DNA of 64,000 bases, from assembly GCA_019096065.1 (NCBI GenBank), contig JAGUCH010000001.1:13826001-13890000 (forward strand), read 5' to 3'. The translations under genes and the position numbers were made by a program. Positions 46,198 to 59,324 of the stretch are shown piece after piece. The notes below the pieces were generated by a model that saw nothing but the letters and a program-made list of their open reading frames with translations, searched no databases and had not been told where the DNA came from. The first letter of the stretch is position 1. The number at the start of each line of letters is the position of its first letter. This DNA is from Paracyclopina nana (Eukaryota > Arthropoda > Copepoda > Cyclopoida > Cyclopettidae).

Positions 46198-47775
46198 ATG
46201 GTGAACCTGCCCAGGATTTCAACTCAGATGGCTTCATACGAAGAACTGCAGTATTCCCCATCAAAGAAAAATGCTGGAGGTCGACATCGAGGCCGAAGAG
46301 GCTCAGATGCGAGTATCTGGTCCAATCGGACATATTCAGCCAAATCACGCGCTCGCAGTGAAACAAACTTGCGAGTTGCTACAGAGAATCCGGAGAAGCT
46401 CCGGAAGCGGCGGAATACCTACGTCATCGATAAAGTCACAGAAGACCACGACGAGAACAGAATCAAAGAGCTCTTTTCCACCACTCTGCACACTGGAGGA
46501 ATCAAGGCCTTGTTGGACAAGGCCAATGAAGGCCAAGATTTCGTCTTTCCTCCAGAGGTTCGTGCCTACATATCCAGCCACTTTCGCATGATCAGGGACG
46601 AGAATTTGAGGCTGAACCAGGGCCTGGAATCAGCCTCCAATGAACTGAATCGCATCAAGTCGCAAAAGCACAATTTCAAAGCTCAAGAGAATGAGCTGCG
46701 AGAATTGCGTGAGAACTTGAAGGCTGTAAATGTCCAGCTGGACAGGGAACGTGCCAAAAATAGAGGCATGCTGAAAAAGCTCAAAAGTGGGTCATCCTCA
46801 TCTTCCGACCAGGACATTATTTGGTTTCACCAAGATAGGTCTGACAGCATAGAGGCCGAGCAGCCTCGCCCGGCGACCACGGCCTCGCACAAAGACCCAA
46901 ACGAGAGGAAAATCAAGCTTTTGAACAAGTCTTTGAAATCGCTAAGAAACGAATATGCCCAACTGGAGCGAGACAACTATAACATGCGTCAGGTGAGCAT
47001 TAAAAAATCCTTAAAAATAAGGTACTAATTATTATTGATATAATTGATGCAGGTGCTACTAAGTGAGCTCGGGAGTGATTCAGAGGTGGAACGAGCTCTT
47101 CATTCTCATGGCCCAAGTGAGTGGGAAGGGCGAGCCTCTAAAATTGCCAACCTCCAAGCCCAAGTGGACGGCCTCAGAAGCAAGACCTCCGATAGCAATA
47201 GAAGTCGATCCAGCTCTCCCAGTCGACTAGGTGGCAAAGCTCGAGGCACCGGAGATGGGAGCAGCCGACAGGGCAGTTTGACCCCAACTCCAAATGCCAA
47301 TTTAGAAAGCAGCTTCAATGCTGCGAATTTCACTGATAGCAGGGAAGCCTTGCGCACCCTTCAAGTGAAGTACGATGAGGCCACTGCCGTGCGTAAAGTG
47401 TCAGAAGTGGAGCGGGAACGGCTGGGTGAGCACGTTCGTGTCCTAACTCGGAGATTGAGGTCAGCCGAGGAGGCCGTGATAGCAGCCGAAGCAGCCTTGA
47501 GGTCAGAACGCCAGGAGACTGCGAGGCTGCAAAAGAAGCTGGAAAAAGCTCATATTGAGCTGAGAGAGGCCTCTGGCAACGATAGGCCTGCCACGATTAC
47601 CAGCGCTAGCAGCCTCAACGAAAAGGAGCACGACCAACTGCGCGAAGAGTTGGCCGTCACTCGGGAGCTGCTGGCTTCGGTGGCGAAGCAACGAGAGGAA
47701 GATTTGGACATGTACCTCAAATTGGCTGCGGACAGCAAAAGAATGTTTTCACAAGCCCTCAAAGAAACGATATAA
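46198..47775 (+). CDS. Coiled-coil protein, family not recognised
   Basis: Two exons, 46198-46992 and 47053-47775, join in phase 0 across a 60-bp intron (505 aa). An in-frame TAA directly precedes ATG 46198, so that start is used; ATG 46228 is an alternative. Residues about 20-70 are basic and Ser-rich. A compact region follows (ELFSTTLHTGGIKALLDKA, then FVFPPEVRAYISSHFRMIRD). Two coiled-coil stretches come next, from about residue 145 to 205 (ELRELRENLKAVNVQLDRER) and in the second half (EVERERLGEHVRVLTRRL onward), with a Ser-rich linker (SRSSSPSRLGG). It is probably a cytoskeletal or centrosomal scaffold by composition; no function is claimed. Confidence 0.75.
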
Positions 47776-50700
47776 ATTGAGCATATGCGACTGTCACTTT
47801 ACACCTAGCAAGATAGAAATCTTTGTTTTGCTCCCATGGGAGTTCGGGCTGAAAACTTGCTTGTTATTTAACATATGCTCTAATGTATCGTGTTCAGGAA
47901 TGAGGATCTCGTTTTATTTGGGAGATAATCGTCTCATCACCAGAATATCACACTTTCGCATTGATCACAGGAAAAAGGGGTTTGGGCTCCCTTTGAAGTT
48001 GCCCCATTACCTATTCAATATTCAATGCTGGATCAAGGAGGAGGTTATGTATGCAATCATGATCCACAATATTGGCCCTTATACTCTGCTGCCATAGTAA
48101 ATATCTTCATGTCCCCGGAAAAAAGGAGCCTTCAGAATAGTACGACGATGCCATTTCGGAGATTCAATTAGGAGAGCTGTCACAACTTCGGTCTAATCTT
48201 ATCAAAAAGGCCATAAATTGCTGAAGAGGACGTGGGACCTATTATGAAAGAGCATATTTCCAAGATCAATTTTGCTGATAGCTCAAAATAGAAAGCTCAA
48301 TAGGAGCAGAAAGGATGCGCTGCATAATTTTCAAAAAACGTGGCTCAGTTGAATATCAGCTGCAGAGTAAATATGCTCACTTTTTATGCAGTAAAACTCC
48401 CAGCGTGCGTGGACCACTATATGTCTTTTGGGGGCGCGAAACCGTAATGTGCAAGTATGTGGTTAGCCACGGTTGGTGTCGTCCTCGTCGCCATCCTCGA
48501 GATCTTTTCGCCGCCACACGCACAGACCGGCGACGATGCCGCTTTCACCGCTTTCACTAGCTTCTTGCTGCAAACTCAATATTGCCGCCTGACAGATAGC
48601 ACGTGCCCAAATTAGTCGTTGACGGCCGTTTTGTGATCAATTTGCCAATTTGCAATCTACACTGAAGATCTTCGGCTACAAGGTAAGAAAAGCGGACTAA
48701 TGTGGCGTTCATCTACGTCATTTTCCCCGATCCTTATGTTGAGACTCGGTAGCTCTCGAACTTGAGTATTTTTTGTCAAAATGTATTGAAATTGAAGAAC
48801 CAACTTTCCTTTATCGTTTTACGCAGTAAAAAAGATGGGTATATAAACAATTAGGGTCCTGTTCACCTGATCAGTTATTGGCCAAATATTATTAAAGAAC
48901 TCGTCAATTTATTACGCATTTTTCGCTATTTTCCAGATTTATTAAGCCACTATCGGCCTTATAAAGCAATGCTCGATAAGACCATTTCTTTTACCTTTTT
49001 TACCTTTTGTTTTGCGTTATAATTTTCGCATGATAATGCAGGTGAACAGGCCCTAGAATAAGTTGTAAATGGCGTCTTTCGCTTTACTTTCAAAGATTCA
49101 ATAGCAAATACAATTTGACGGTCCCCGTACTGAAAGAAGTAAATCGGATAAGAGACCATGAATGCTAAAATCATTGCACTTGCATCAAGTGCCCTTTTCA
49201 CATGACGTATTGTAAGGAAAGCGTAAGGGTTCATTCAGTTTTTAACTTGACTTTCTCCACGTAAATGGGACGCATGTATTCGTCTTAACAATTCCTTTTT
49301 AGACTGATTATCTCAGATCCATTCTGAGATATTACAAACAAAAATAATGATATGATTGGTAAAACAACTATATTCGTCAAGTGTATTTATACGGGGAAGA
49401 GCAGATATCTTCTATACATCATTTGCCGTTATTTTATTATCATCAGGTTAAAATAACTGCTCGCTTTTAAAACTGCTAACAGTCATAGAAGAGCATTTTA
49501 GAATACATATGGGCTTTGTAAATTGCCAAACCAAGTACAGTCTTGCGCCCTGTTTCGTGGCATTTAACAGAGACAAAAGCATACATTTGTGGCCATATTT
49601 GCGCGTGTGTATTGAGATGGAGAAAAAAGCGAATATTCCGCCAGCATCTTTGCAGCAAGCTTTGTGCGTCTGTTTTTGGTGCAAAGCAATCATGGTGGCT
49701 TTTCTTTGTGCGTGTGTGATGAAGTTGCGGCCTCCGCCTTGGGATCAGTTGGTCGGTCTGTGATTGGCCGCTGACGACGACCTCGTTGTTGTTCACCCCA
49801 CCCCAATTCCTTTCTCACAATACGGCCTCATCATCCTCAAGTTTGAGGCCGCGGATCCAAGATGCGAGAGAAAGTACCATCTTGAACGGGACAGGCACCA
49901 GCCAGCCAAAAGAGATGCTCTCACTGAGCCACTTCCAAATCATCGGCTCTTTTGATTAAGATCGAAAATAATTTTGCATTGAGCTTCGAAGCATTCAACT
50001 CCCTTTCCAGTGCTGGCGTACTTAATACAATATATGAGGGGAAATTGGAGATATGATTTTTTTGAAGTATGAAGCCGTTTTTGGCGTCGATCCTTTTCGA
50101 TGAAAATCAGCGCGGCCAACTACTTGAGCGGATCTTCATCATGTTGTGGTGCGACACGGAGCTTTCTCACCACGCCACGCTTGTTGGCAAGAGGCCATGT
50201 TGGCCGCCCAGACTGTGTGATTACTGAAGCATCTCGAGGCCACATGGAGGCCGTGGTGGCGTGCTCCTCCACCGCCACCACTGAAATGTAGCCAACCAAG
50301 TTTCAACGTCCATAAGCACCTCGTTAATCCTGAGAGTCTGGCAAACGTTGCAGTAGCAGTCGTTTCGCAGCCTCCAACTGTGACTAACCTCGTGTGTGTC
50401 GAAATAAAGTAGCTGCGACGAATCGCGCTTTTGTGGTACGTTGACAGCCCTCGTGTCAATACATCTTCATACCATAAAAGCCAACAGCTATACATTTTAA
50501 AAAGCGAGGTTTCACCGCGAAAGCTCATTTACCGAGGTACTTCATATGCTCTCGAAATAACATAGCCTTAAAAAAGCCAGATATCCTATGTATATCTGGA
50601 GTGGTGAAACTTTTGCCATTTATCGAGCTCGCATTTGCATATTATGACTCTTCACGTCTCATTATTCATATTCCCATGCATCCATATTTGTGATTTACGA

Positions 50701-50808
50701 TTCATGGCTTTCTTTCATCTGTCAGCTTCAATTAGCCGAAGAACAACGTTGAGCGCGGAACCAATTGCACCATAAATACATTATCCCTTATTTTGCTGTT
50801 TTCAGGCC
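47776..50808. other. Gene-free stretch upstream of the bHLH gene
   Basis: About 3 kb with no supported coding exon. A GC-richer patch at 49740-49910 could be a 5' UTR exon or enhancer. The 3' end has a TTTTCAG acceptor directly before the bHLH start codon, so at least one upstream non-coding exon is expected. Confidence 0.4.
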
Positions 50809-51765
50809 ATGGAAACATCCATGTTTCCAGGAGCTTCGGCCTCTATGGCGGCCTCGCATGGACATCTTCACGGGCTCCCCGCGCCCTATTTGCTGGCCGC
50901 AGCCGCTGCGCATCATCACCACAGCCTCAACACTTCTCCACCCCCGCCCCACATGCCACATCTGCCCCCACCCACCTCACACCCCCACTTCCCTCCCCCT
51001 TTCCATTTGAGCCGGCTGGCGGCGAGTACGAGCGAGGCCCAAATGTCGCAATCGAAGCCCTCAGCGTCGACCTCAGCGGCCGTTGCCGCATTAGCCGCAG
51101 CCAAATACTCGATTGCCAGCCTCACGGGAAAAGATCCTCATGATTTCGAGAGCCGAGTTTTCCACCACCTTCACCCTCCTCCCGCGAGGTCCAACACCGA
51201 GTCCGTGGACAGCCTCATCGACGTGGAAAAGGAGAGCTGCTCTCCGTTGGTAGGTGCGGCCTCAAACAGCCTCAAGGCCCCCAAAGTCTCCTCGTCCACC
51301 AAGAAGAAAAATCGCACCGAGAAAATCGCCAGGTTGAGCATCAACGCGAGGGAGAGACGGCGAATGCACGACCTCAATGACGCCTTGGACGAGCTGCGCA
51401 ACGTCATTCCGTACGCACATTCGCCCTCCGTGCGAAAACTGTCTAAAATCGCGACGCTTTTGCTGGCCAAGAATTATATACTGATGCAAGGCAACGCGTT
51501 GGAGGAGCTACGCAGGCTGGTCGCGTATTTGTCGCAAATCGCGGGTGTCCCGCTGGCCAATCCTGCCATTCTGCAGGGCCAAAATCTGGCCATCTCCCTG
51601 GCGACCACGGCCTCAACCATGACAACCTCTGTAGAGAGCATGAAATCGAGTCCGACCTCGTCTTCGGCCAGCCCCACCCGTTTTAGTCCACCTTTGTTCG
51701 AAACCAAAGCTTCTAGTCAGTCCAACGTTGACCATTCTTCCCTATCTCCAACTACTTCAAATTAA
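50809..51765 (+). CDS. Oli: bHLH transcription factor, Beta3/Oli (BHLHE22-23) class
   Basis: 318 aa in one coding exon. The ATG comes three bases after a TTTTCAG acceptor, so the upstream exon is 5' UTR. The N-terminus is rich in His, Pro and Ala. Residues about 170-235 form the bHLH domain: basic region [20 protein letters not shown], loop [12 protein letters not shown], helix 2 [17 protein letters not shown], and the class-specific extension [11 protein letters not shown]. The domain is nearly identical to Drosophila Oli and vertebrate BHLHE22/23, and closer to them than to OLIG1-3. These are E-box-binding regulators of neuronal differentiation. The C-terminus is Ser/Thr-rich. AATAAA at 51787-51792 follows the stop by 22 bp. 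Confidence 0.93.
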   Translation: METSMFPGASASMAASHGHLHGLPAPYLLAAAAAHHHHSLNTSPPPPHMPHLPPPTSHPHFPPPFHLSRLAASTSEAQMSQSKPSASTSAAVAALAAAKYSIASLTGKDPHDFESRVFHHLHPPPARSNTESVDSLIDVEKESCSPLVGAASNSLKAPKVSSSTKKKNRTEKIARLSINARERRRMHDLNDALDELRNVIPYAHSPSVRKLSKIATLLLAKNYILMQGNALEELRRLVAYLSQIAGVPLANPAILQGQNLAISLATTASTMTTSVESMKSSPTSSSASPTRFSPPLFETKASSQSNVDHSSLSPTTSN

Positions 51766-51786
51766 TGTCATCATCGCAATATCTGC

Positions 51787-51792
51787 AATAAA
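51787..51792 (+). promoter_or_regulatory. Poly(A) signal of the bHLH gene
   Basis: AATAAA 22 bp past the stop codon; this implies a very short 3' UTR, unless a later signal is used. Confidence 0.55.
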
Positions 51793-52751
51793 AGCATTCC
51801 CATTTTGATCAAGAGGATTAAAACCGCATTTCTGGGCTATAGATCCCTGTATCTTCTGCAGTATATTGTAGGTGGTGTAAAAATCAAAATTGCTTTCTTT
51901 TTACGCTCCCTCCCTGGATGGTGATCTAATTTTCCACTTTTGTGGCCATGGTGTTAATCTTTGTCTATGGTGTTTTTGTCACCACCTGTCCTAGATCCCA
52001 GATCGTCGTAGTACGCCTGGGAAATCTGCGGATCGCTCCCAATGGCATCATCCGCTGCCCATCAAGGAAGTCAACCAAGCGAGAGACAATCATCATCATC
52101 ATCATCTCGCGAGATGCACGCTGAGTAGTAGTAGGTCAACAAACAAGTTTGCGGGAACAAATGACTCCGTTTCGTCACACAACTCCGTAACTAATCTCGT
52201 TTTGCGCTACTAAAGATATCTTCATCGCGCCGCTCTTTGGCATAATCGAATTAGAAAGCTCATTACGACTGAGCAGAAACAATTACAAATTCGACAAGTT
52301 CTCAGCAGCGTTGGCTTTCGTTGCTGCACTATTCAAATTCGAGAAATGAGTTTTTACGCTGCATTACGAGACGTTTCACTGCGAGCGCGTTAATAATTAT
52401 CTGTCATCGCGATCTCCATACGAGATTTTTGGTTCGTGAGATTCAATTAGTCCGATTGCCCATTTTGGCGTGATACATAAAACTAGGGTCGCAAGATTAC
52501 CATCAGCTCTCGCTCGAGCCATTTGTTTCATGGATGCTTTCCCTTATGAGAAAGCTTGATTGTGTCATCTTCCAGCTTATGAGACGCACAATGGCTTTTG
52601 TCTTGTGGTTTTCGTGTCAAGAATGCACTGAGACCAGCTTAATGCCGTCTCTTTCTCTGAGCAAAAAATGCAAGTCAAAGGAGTTCACGTTTATATTATT
52701 ATTTGTTAAGCAAGGTAAAATTAAAAACCGTCTCAAACGGGTCAAAAAATT
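51793..52751. other. Gene-free stretch
   Basis: No coding gene supported. Contains a small CATCAT run near 52090. Confidence 0.4.
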
Positions 52752-53148
52752 CTCGCCTAGGCGAGGAGTTTGGCTAAAATTGTCAAATAGGTGTAAAAAA
52801 CTCCTGGCCTAGGCGTTGATTTTTTGACTCTATAAGTGGGTTTTTAGTAGAATTCCTCGCCTAGGCGAGGATTTTGGCTAAAATTGTCAAATACGGGTCA
52901 AAAACTCCTCGCCTAGGCGAGTTTTTTTTTGCTATTTTCCTTGCTTTTTGACGTTTTTTTTGCCAAAATTCCTCGCCTGGGCGAGGATTTTTTGACTCTA
53001 TAAGTGGGTTTTTAGTAGAATTCCTCGCCTAGGCGAGGATTTTGGCTAAAATTGTCAAATACGGGTCAAAAACTCCTCGCCTAGGCGAGGATTTTTTTGC
53101 TATTTTCCTTGAATTATGACGTTTTTTTCCAAAATTCCTCGCCTAGGC
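52752..53148. repeat. Array of CCTCGCCTAGGCGAGG palindromes
   Basis: Eight sites with the core CGCCTAGGCG occur in 400 bp. Perfect palindromes of 14-16 bp lie at 52752-52765, 52855-52870, 52908-52921, 53023-53038 and 53075-53090. One at 52971-52986 has a single central change, and sites near 52806 and 53137 are degenerate. Spacing alternates about 52, 52 and 64 bp within a 168-bp higher-order unit (GACTCTATAAGTGGGTTT recurs at 52826 and 52994). Intervening sequence is conserved and T/A-rich. No open frame. Confidence 0.9.
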
Positions 53149-56100
53149 TGAAATTGTCAAATACGACCTCACATAGCAGCCAATTTAGCTGAACCAAGAA
53201 ACTTGGCTAGAACGAATAGAACATAAGTAAGTTTACTTTTTTACAAGTTAACGTGACAAAAAATTGGAAAAAGGTTCGCCCTTATCAGCCCAGAAGTCTG
53301 ATAAACCTAGAGAAAAGTAATATTGAAACTATTGCTTCATGCGGAGCAAGTCTTTCGAGAGAAAGAAGATCTGAATTAAAAAAAACTCCATGCTCACTTA
53401 AGAGTCTATCAAGATGATTCTTCAGTTACATATGACATAGCAGAGCAGTCTCTCGAAATAATAAGCTTCCACATTAAAGGAATGGTGACGTAGATCACAT
53501 CATTCAAGGATATTTTCAGTCCATTTTGCCAAATTACGAAAATATCGTCAAAACTTCCGAAAACAACCTGTTTCGAATGAAGCCTTCTGATTCTAGAATT
53601 AGTCAATAAGCCAATTTTCGATATAAATGCCGTAATTTCTTCATAGCTATTTCCTATATGATATCATTCAATCTCGCAAAAATATCTGGCATTGTAAAGC
53701 TAGAAAGTTAGCTTCAAAGTCAATCAAAAAATTAGAGATAATTATTGAGCTATATCAGCACGAGTCAGCAGATTCCGAGAATCCATCATCTGTACAAATG
53801 GAAGCTAATGACTTTCTTGGCTTCCAGAAAGAGACATTGGTCGCTGCTGCAACCACACAAAATCTTGCGCGATGTCCCACCGAAGTAGTTGTGCATGACG
53901 TGCATGCCAAAGTTAAGTATCATTATGCTCGTCACGGTATATTCAGCTGGATTTGCCCATACACACACACAATCACTCAGGGGGAAAAGGGTACTACAAA
54001 AAAAGCCACGTTGAAGCCGAGAGATTGATTTTACCCCCCAAAAAATGGACCTCCTTTTCTGCACTTCTTCTTCCAACTTTGTCTCGGTTTTCCGCCGCTC
54101 AAAGTGCATTCGAGTGCCGCAAGTTTCTGCGTTCGTTCGAATGAAGTATAATATTTCCATTTGCAGCTCCAGCTACTTTTGGGAGTAGCATGACATAAAG
54201 AATATCTTATCAAGAGAGCTGGCTTGTTTTTGCTAGCATTGGAAACAAAGATATGGCGAACGTGGGTGATGCTAGAGCAACAACATATGCTTTCACGAAC
54301 CAATGAGAAAGCATTCGCCGTATGTCGAGGGAGGAGCCAAAGCCTAGATACCCGTGGAAAGCTGAAATGTTGCACTCCTCGAAATTCAATTTTATTGCCC
54401 TATTTAAAAGCTTATCAGCCGCCACGCAGACGTATGGAGGAGCTAAAGAAGAGCATCATTAAGGATTTGTCAGATTGAAATTGTAAAACACAAAAAAGAA
54501 GTGCGAGAAGGAAAGAATGGAGTGTGGCATGAAAAGCCTCTTTTCAGCCAAGAAAGGTGTCGTTTTTTCGCACGCCCAATGACCCTTTTATGCCCTTTGT
54601 GTGTTTGAAGTCGTAAAAGTAGGCAAGTCCTTTGTGGCTGCCAACTTATGGGGCGAAAACATGAGGTTAATAATTTGGATTTATGGTTATCTCTCCTGGT
54701 GCACATTTGAAGATGGCTGCTGCAGTTTGTGATTCTCTGTGGCTCTGCTGTCATTTGTATTACAAATGGAAATATTATGCGGCAGACGGAGAAGGAAAAG
54801 GCGGTCGTCCTACTGCATACTATCGCTACGTAGTAGGATTCTGCTGGCACGAATCGCACCATCCTGGCACTTTCTTAGTCCCTATCCAGTAAAAAAGGGA
54901 ATAGCCAATTGAGCAGGCTCAAGGCTTGCTTTCAAAGTACCTTTTCAGCCTCTGCCTGAAATGAGTAATAAGTCAGGTTGTCTTGTGCTCGAATCCGGCC
55001 CACTCCAACCATGTCACAGTGGGCCACGGAGACCCTTATTTCTCCATTTCAGCTAAATTATGAAATCCAGTTTCAAACACTTTTTTATCTTATAATAGTT
55101 CCTATGGGTTCTTGGTGATCAGAAATGGCCATTTAAAAGGCTCTAAATTCAATTCGATTTGTGAATTGAAGATCATTTTTGAGAAGCATCCCGAATTTGC
55201 TAAAAAAAATCTAAGAAAAAAGAAATGTCAAAAAGTGGCTACAAGCTTCTACTGTTCCATTAGAACTATAATTTTTTTGTTGAAGCCTTTAATTAGAGTT
55301 AGTTTAAGTATTTTAGGCCTCAAGAGAACAGGATTTCATTAAAAATAAGTGTCAAAATTGACCCAAAAAGATGACTCTTCTATTTGCATGTAAAACTAAA
55401 CCAAATATTAGCAGAACTTATTATGTCCAAGGTTGTCCAACCTATAACACTGTCAAATTAGAGAAAAAGTAATATGAACAGGGTTGGATTGCAAAAAAAT
55501 TGCGTGGATGTGCGTAAGACTTTGCTAGAAAGAGTTAAAAGTTCGAGTTTTACTGTCATTTAGGGGCTTTGCTAATGCACTGCCGATTTGACGAAAAATC
55601 AGAAATGGAGGAAAATGCTTCAACGGGACCCACTGTGCATGTGGAGCAAATCTGGATAAAGAAGGAGGAAGTCTTTCTCAAGTATAGGAGGGTCTCCTCA
55701 TCTTGCGCTTTCTCTTGCGGCAAGAATATGTGAGGCCATAAGACCGAAAGATGCCATCAAGATGATCATCTTTTTGCTCCCCCAACGCGACCCTCCGACA
55801 GCTCTAATTGAATCAGAGCAAAGAAAAGGATATTCCGCCACTCGTTTTTTCAAACATTACCTTGGTGGCCCCCCAATGTGCGATATATCTACGTAATTCC
55901 TCTTTCTCTCCTCGTATGCTACAACAAGGGATCAGCCTGGTGGAAAATTGCCAATAGCGATAGACATGTGAGTAGTCTTTCGGTCTCTTGTCAAGTTCAA
56001 TTTGTGTGACAGGGAAGAGATTGCCTCGGGGTGGGCTTCCTTTCATTTATAAAGTGACTGGAAGACAGATCGCTTTCTAGCTACTCATGTACTTACCACA

Positions 56101-56633
56101 TATTTATGCTGCTCGCTTCATGTCAGAATTAGCCATGCTTATGTCGCCGCGCACACAAGAGTCAAAAGCGCGACGGTTTGACGCAGTGGTCCGTTGTGGC
56201 ACAACCGAAGATAATCGTTTCTATTTATCACCTTTTCCCATGATCCTGTTTGACTTTTTGTTTACCATTTGGAAATTGGAACTGAGCGTTCGGTGTCGCA
56301 CTCTTACGAAAAGCGCACTCACGCAACCTGTGCATAATCAATGCAAATGTCAAGTTTTGTATGCTTAAAGGATAAACAGAGACTCTGTGATTATTAAGCA
56401 AAGTGTGACACAGAGCCAAAACGGGACGATGTCAACATGCTCACATCCCATAATGGTACCCCATCCATCTTGCCAACCATGAACCCTCAGTCAAAAATAA
56501 AGTCACCACTCTGCGTGTGTGTCCCCATTTATTAACTCTCCGTGAATATACGGTCGCAAAATTGGTCATGGCTACCCAAAAAGAAATCCGTCATGGACAT
56601 GTTAATAGATTTTTCAGAGGTTCAGTTGAAATA
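53149..56633. other. Long gene-poor stretch
   Basis: About 3.5 kb with no supportable gene. A minus-strand frame ending at a GT donor near 55857 (peptide RRYIAHWGATK) could be an isolated exon but has no partner. Confidence 0.35.
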
Positions 56634-57210
56634 CTACGTGCATTTTCTGTTGAAAAAATGCTCGCGCAGAGCATATGGCCACGTACGTTTTATTTTCAAT
56701 GGCTCTATTGCTTCATGGGGCGTAAACGGTACAAATCTACTTAGTAACGATTGAGATTTCGAGACGTCATCGCCGAATTCCCAATCCATATTTTGAAACA
56801 CGAGCTTTCCCTCTCTGTCGATCGGAAGATGAGAATTTCGCGGCCCAAATCGTAGGAGCACATCAAAACAAACAATGGCAATTTGGCAATATTCGACATC
56901 TGCCATCATTGGCCGGATTACATAGCAGGTAGTCTGCACAGAAGGCGTGAAAGTGTGATGACAATTTCCCGCTGTGAACCACTTGTCACCCCAATATGTT
57001 CATCACTGTTGTCACCGCAGGATTTCACATATGCGGATGCTACCACGCGACTGAATATCCGATAATAAACTGGAATTAGGCAGCTGCGGATGGTCCAATT
57101 CACATCTATAATTAGGATTTCAGCGCTCCTCAAATATGGCAGAACACTTCTTTTTTCCTGGATCGATTCGCACTTATCCAAGTAAAAAGAGGAAACAATT
57201 TGTCCATTAT
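56634..57210 (-). CDS. Partial gene with CUB-like cysteine pattern
   Basis: Minus-strand exons 57210-56990 and 56933-56634 join in phase 0 across a 56-bp intron (GGG|GTGACA to CTGTGCAG). The first is entered after a TGCAG acceptor, so at least one more 5' exon exists. The peptide has KSCGDNSDEHIG, then TTCYVIRP...EYCQIAIVCFDVLLRFGP, resembling the C-x-Y-x-I ... CQIRLDF pattern of arthropod secreted CUB-like proteins. A possible further exon lies at 58115-58029 (NTSAKYFSADEIWVQLYAM). The model ends at the stop at 56634. Family assignment is weak and the exon order relative to known CUB-like proteins is unusual. Confidence 0.35.
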
Positions 57211-59324
57211 CTGCATTGACGATCAATCAATTGTGCGGCTTCTTTTTCCCCATTCTCTTCTTGCGCTCGCGAAAGATTTAGCAGCTAACTCAATTTGGAT
57301 AATGGTGGTCAGCAGCATCTAAACGATGACGTAGAGAGTCTTTCTTTCTCCACGTGGTTAACTTAATGCCGGATAACAGAGTCAGTTCTTCAGGAAAGCT
57401 CTTCAGCTCTGATAGACACTATGCAATGTTGGTCCACAATCGATCCCGACCCGACAAAAAATCTTCAATTTCCTAATACAACTTCATCCGTTTTTCGAGC
57501 GATGCGAATTTGCCAGATTTGAAATGATCACTTCTTGTTAAGAATTATATGAAAACGTTAAAATTTCCAGTGGGGAACATGGAAAGTATTGGCCGAGATT
57601 GCGGCTGACTCTGTCAGCTTCTCGGACGTTTTCGGGTAAGTTGGCCAACAGTTAGTGGATAGAGCTGTAAAGCCCTCGTAACAACATATTTCCATTTCTC
57701 TGATTGCTTGCTTGCCCCATATGAAAATGGCCACCAGCTGGCATGATAAAAGAAAACATACGAAATGGGATTATGCGCTGGAAAATCGTATTCATAATGG
57801 TGCGGAAAACAATAAAGAAAATTCTTTTAGCATATTGGACTGCCAAAAATATGCTAGATACGGCGAGGCTTACCACAATTGCTACCACGTACAATTTTCG
57901 CCGAGAAACTCTTTGCGGCCAGGAATAATATGCTAATGAAGGAACTTTCAATCGGGAAACCTTTCACTTCAAATCTTCTCACGCATCGCGGCCTTTCTCA
58001 ATTGCCACTTATGGGCTTTGGAAGCTACATGGCGTACAACTGCACCCATATTTCATCAGCTGAAAAATACTTGGCGCTTGTGTTGCCGCCGCCAGACTCA
58101 ATCATGAGATGGATCCTAGACGGAAAAAAATGGGTTGACAAACAGGAGCAACCACACTGGAGTCAACTGAGCTTTGGCTTACTTGTATTCGCGTGCCATC
58201 AACGTAGCAGAAAAAGTGGCAAAAAATGCTGACACAACAGGGTGGTGGTTTTTCATGTAAAGTGACAAACACATAGGAAAACGTGTAGTAGATCCTTCTT
58301 GAGAATTACTCCAAGAGGGAATTTTGGGGGATTGAAGCATCCTGTGAGCACAGTATGATTAATGGGTTTAGGTGGTGATGACTAGCTGGAAAAATGTATT
58401 CTGCCAGAGGATATCAAATTGTGCTTCCTTTTTGTAGTGCCAGCAATTTGGATGAAAAATACACTTGGGTAAAGATGATGACTGCTCTCCCCAACAACCA
58501 GCGGAGCCCAGATTTTCTCCCCTTTTAGTGTCCATCAGGGAAGATTGAGCTCACAATTTGATTACACCGACCCAGAGCAGAGAGACGACTTCCGTATACA
58601 TTTTGTTCTAGCAGCAGCTTCTAAAAAATGGAAATCGAGCGTACGCACATGCATTTGGATTGGATTAGCACCCCATAGGATAATCATAGACTAACAGATG
58701 GCCACACACAAATTGTTCAAGTACAAAGCAGATGAACCGGCTTTTCGAGTGCCAATGCGAGCCAACATTTGCATACATTTATCTCACAAATGAGTCAATC
58801 AAACGGGATTCTTTTGTTGATGACAACGTTAACAGGAGGATTGAAGTGCTGCTGCCACTCTTCTCCAAAAAAGTCTTGCATTAATTATTCACGTGTTAGC
58901 TTCTTCTTATGAAACTGCTGCCACTATTAAAATATTGAGAAATACTACTTAATGCTAAATTTAATTAAAAAAAACAAAAAAATTCTGAAATGTCTCAAAC
59001 CTAATTCAAATGTGATAAAACAAGATTTTTTGCAAGGAAATTTACTACAGAATAGAAATCAAACATATTTTTCATTGAGAGGTTGCGAGAACTTTGACTT
59101 GTCTTTGCGTTATGATGTCTTACTTATGTTGCAAAATATTGGCAAACTTCTTGGCGCATGTAACTAATTTTATGATATAATCCCCATTGAAAAAAGCAAT
59201 ATACTTTTAGTTATGGAAACTAATGCATTTTCAAAATCGACGCGAATAACGAGAAGTCAATGGTTTTCGAAGAATACAAATAGTTAATTAAGGGTCAATG
59301 TGTAATTATGTGAAAGTACAATTT
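57211..59324. other. Gene-poor stretch, possible isolated exons
   Basis: Contains a plus-strand 65-nt segment (57571-57635) with good splice borders and a minus-strand candidate exon (58115-58029), neither of which could be tied into a gene. Otherwise AT-rich non-coding DNA. Confidence 0.35.

Noticed and set aside
52752-53148. CRISPR array
   Set aside because: Intervening segments are conserved rather than unique and the repeat is a palindrome with higher-order tandem structure, in a eukaryotic contig.
57571-57635. 65-nt plus-strand exon-like segment with TTTCCAG acceptor and GG|GTAAGT donor
   Set aside because: Borders are excellent but no neighbouring exon in phase was found, and microexon-sized matches occur by chance.
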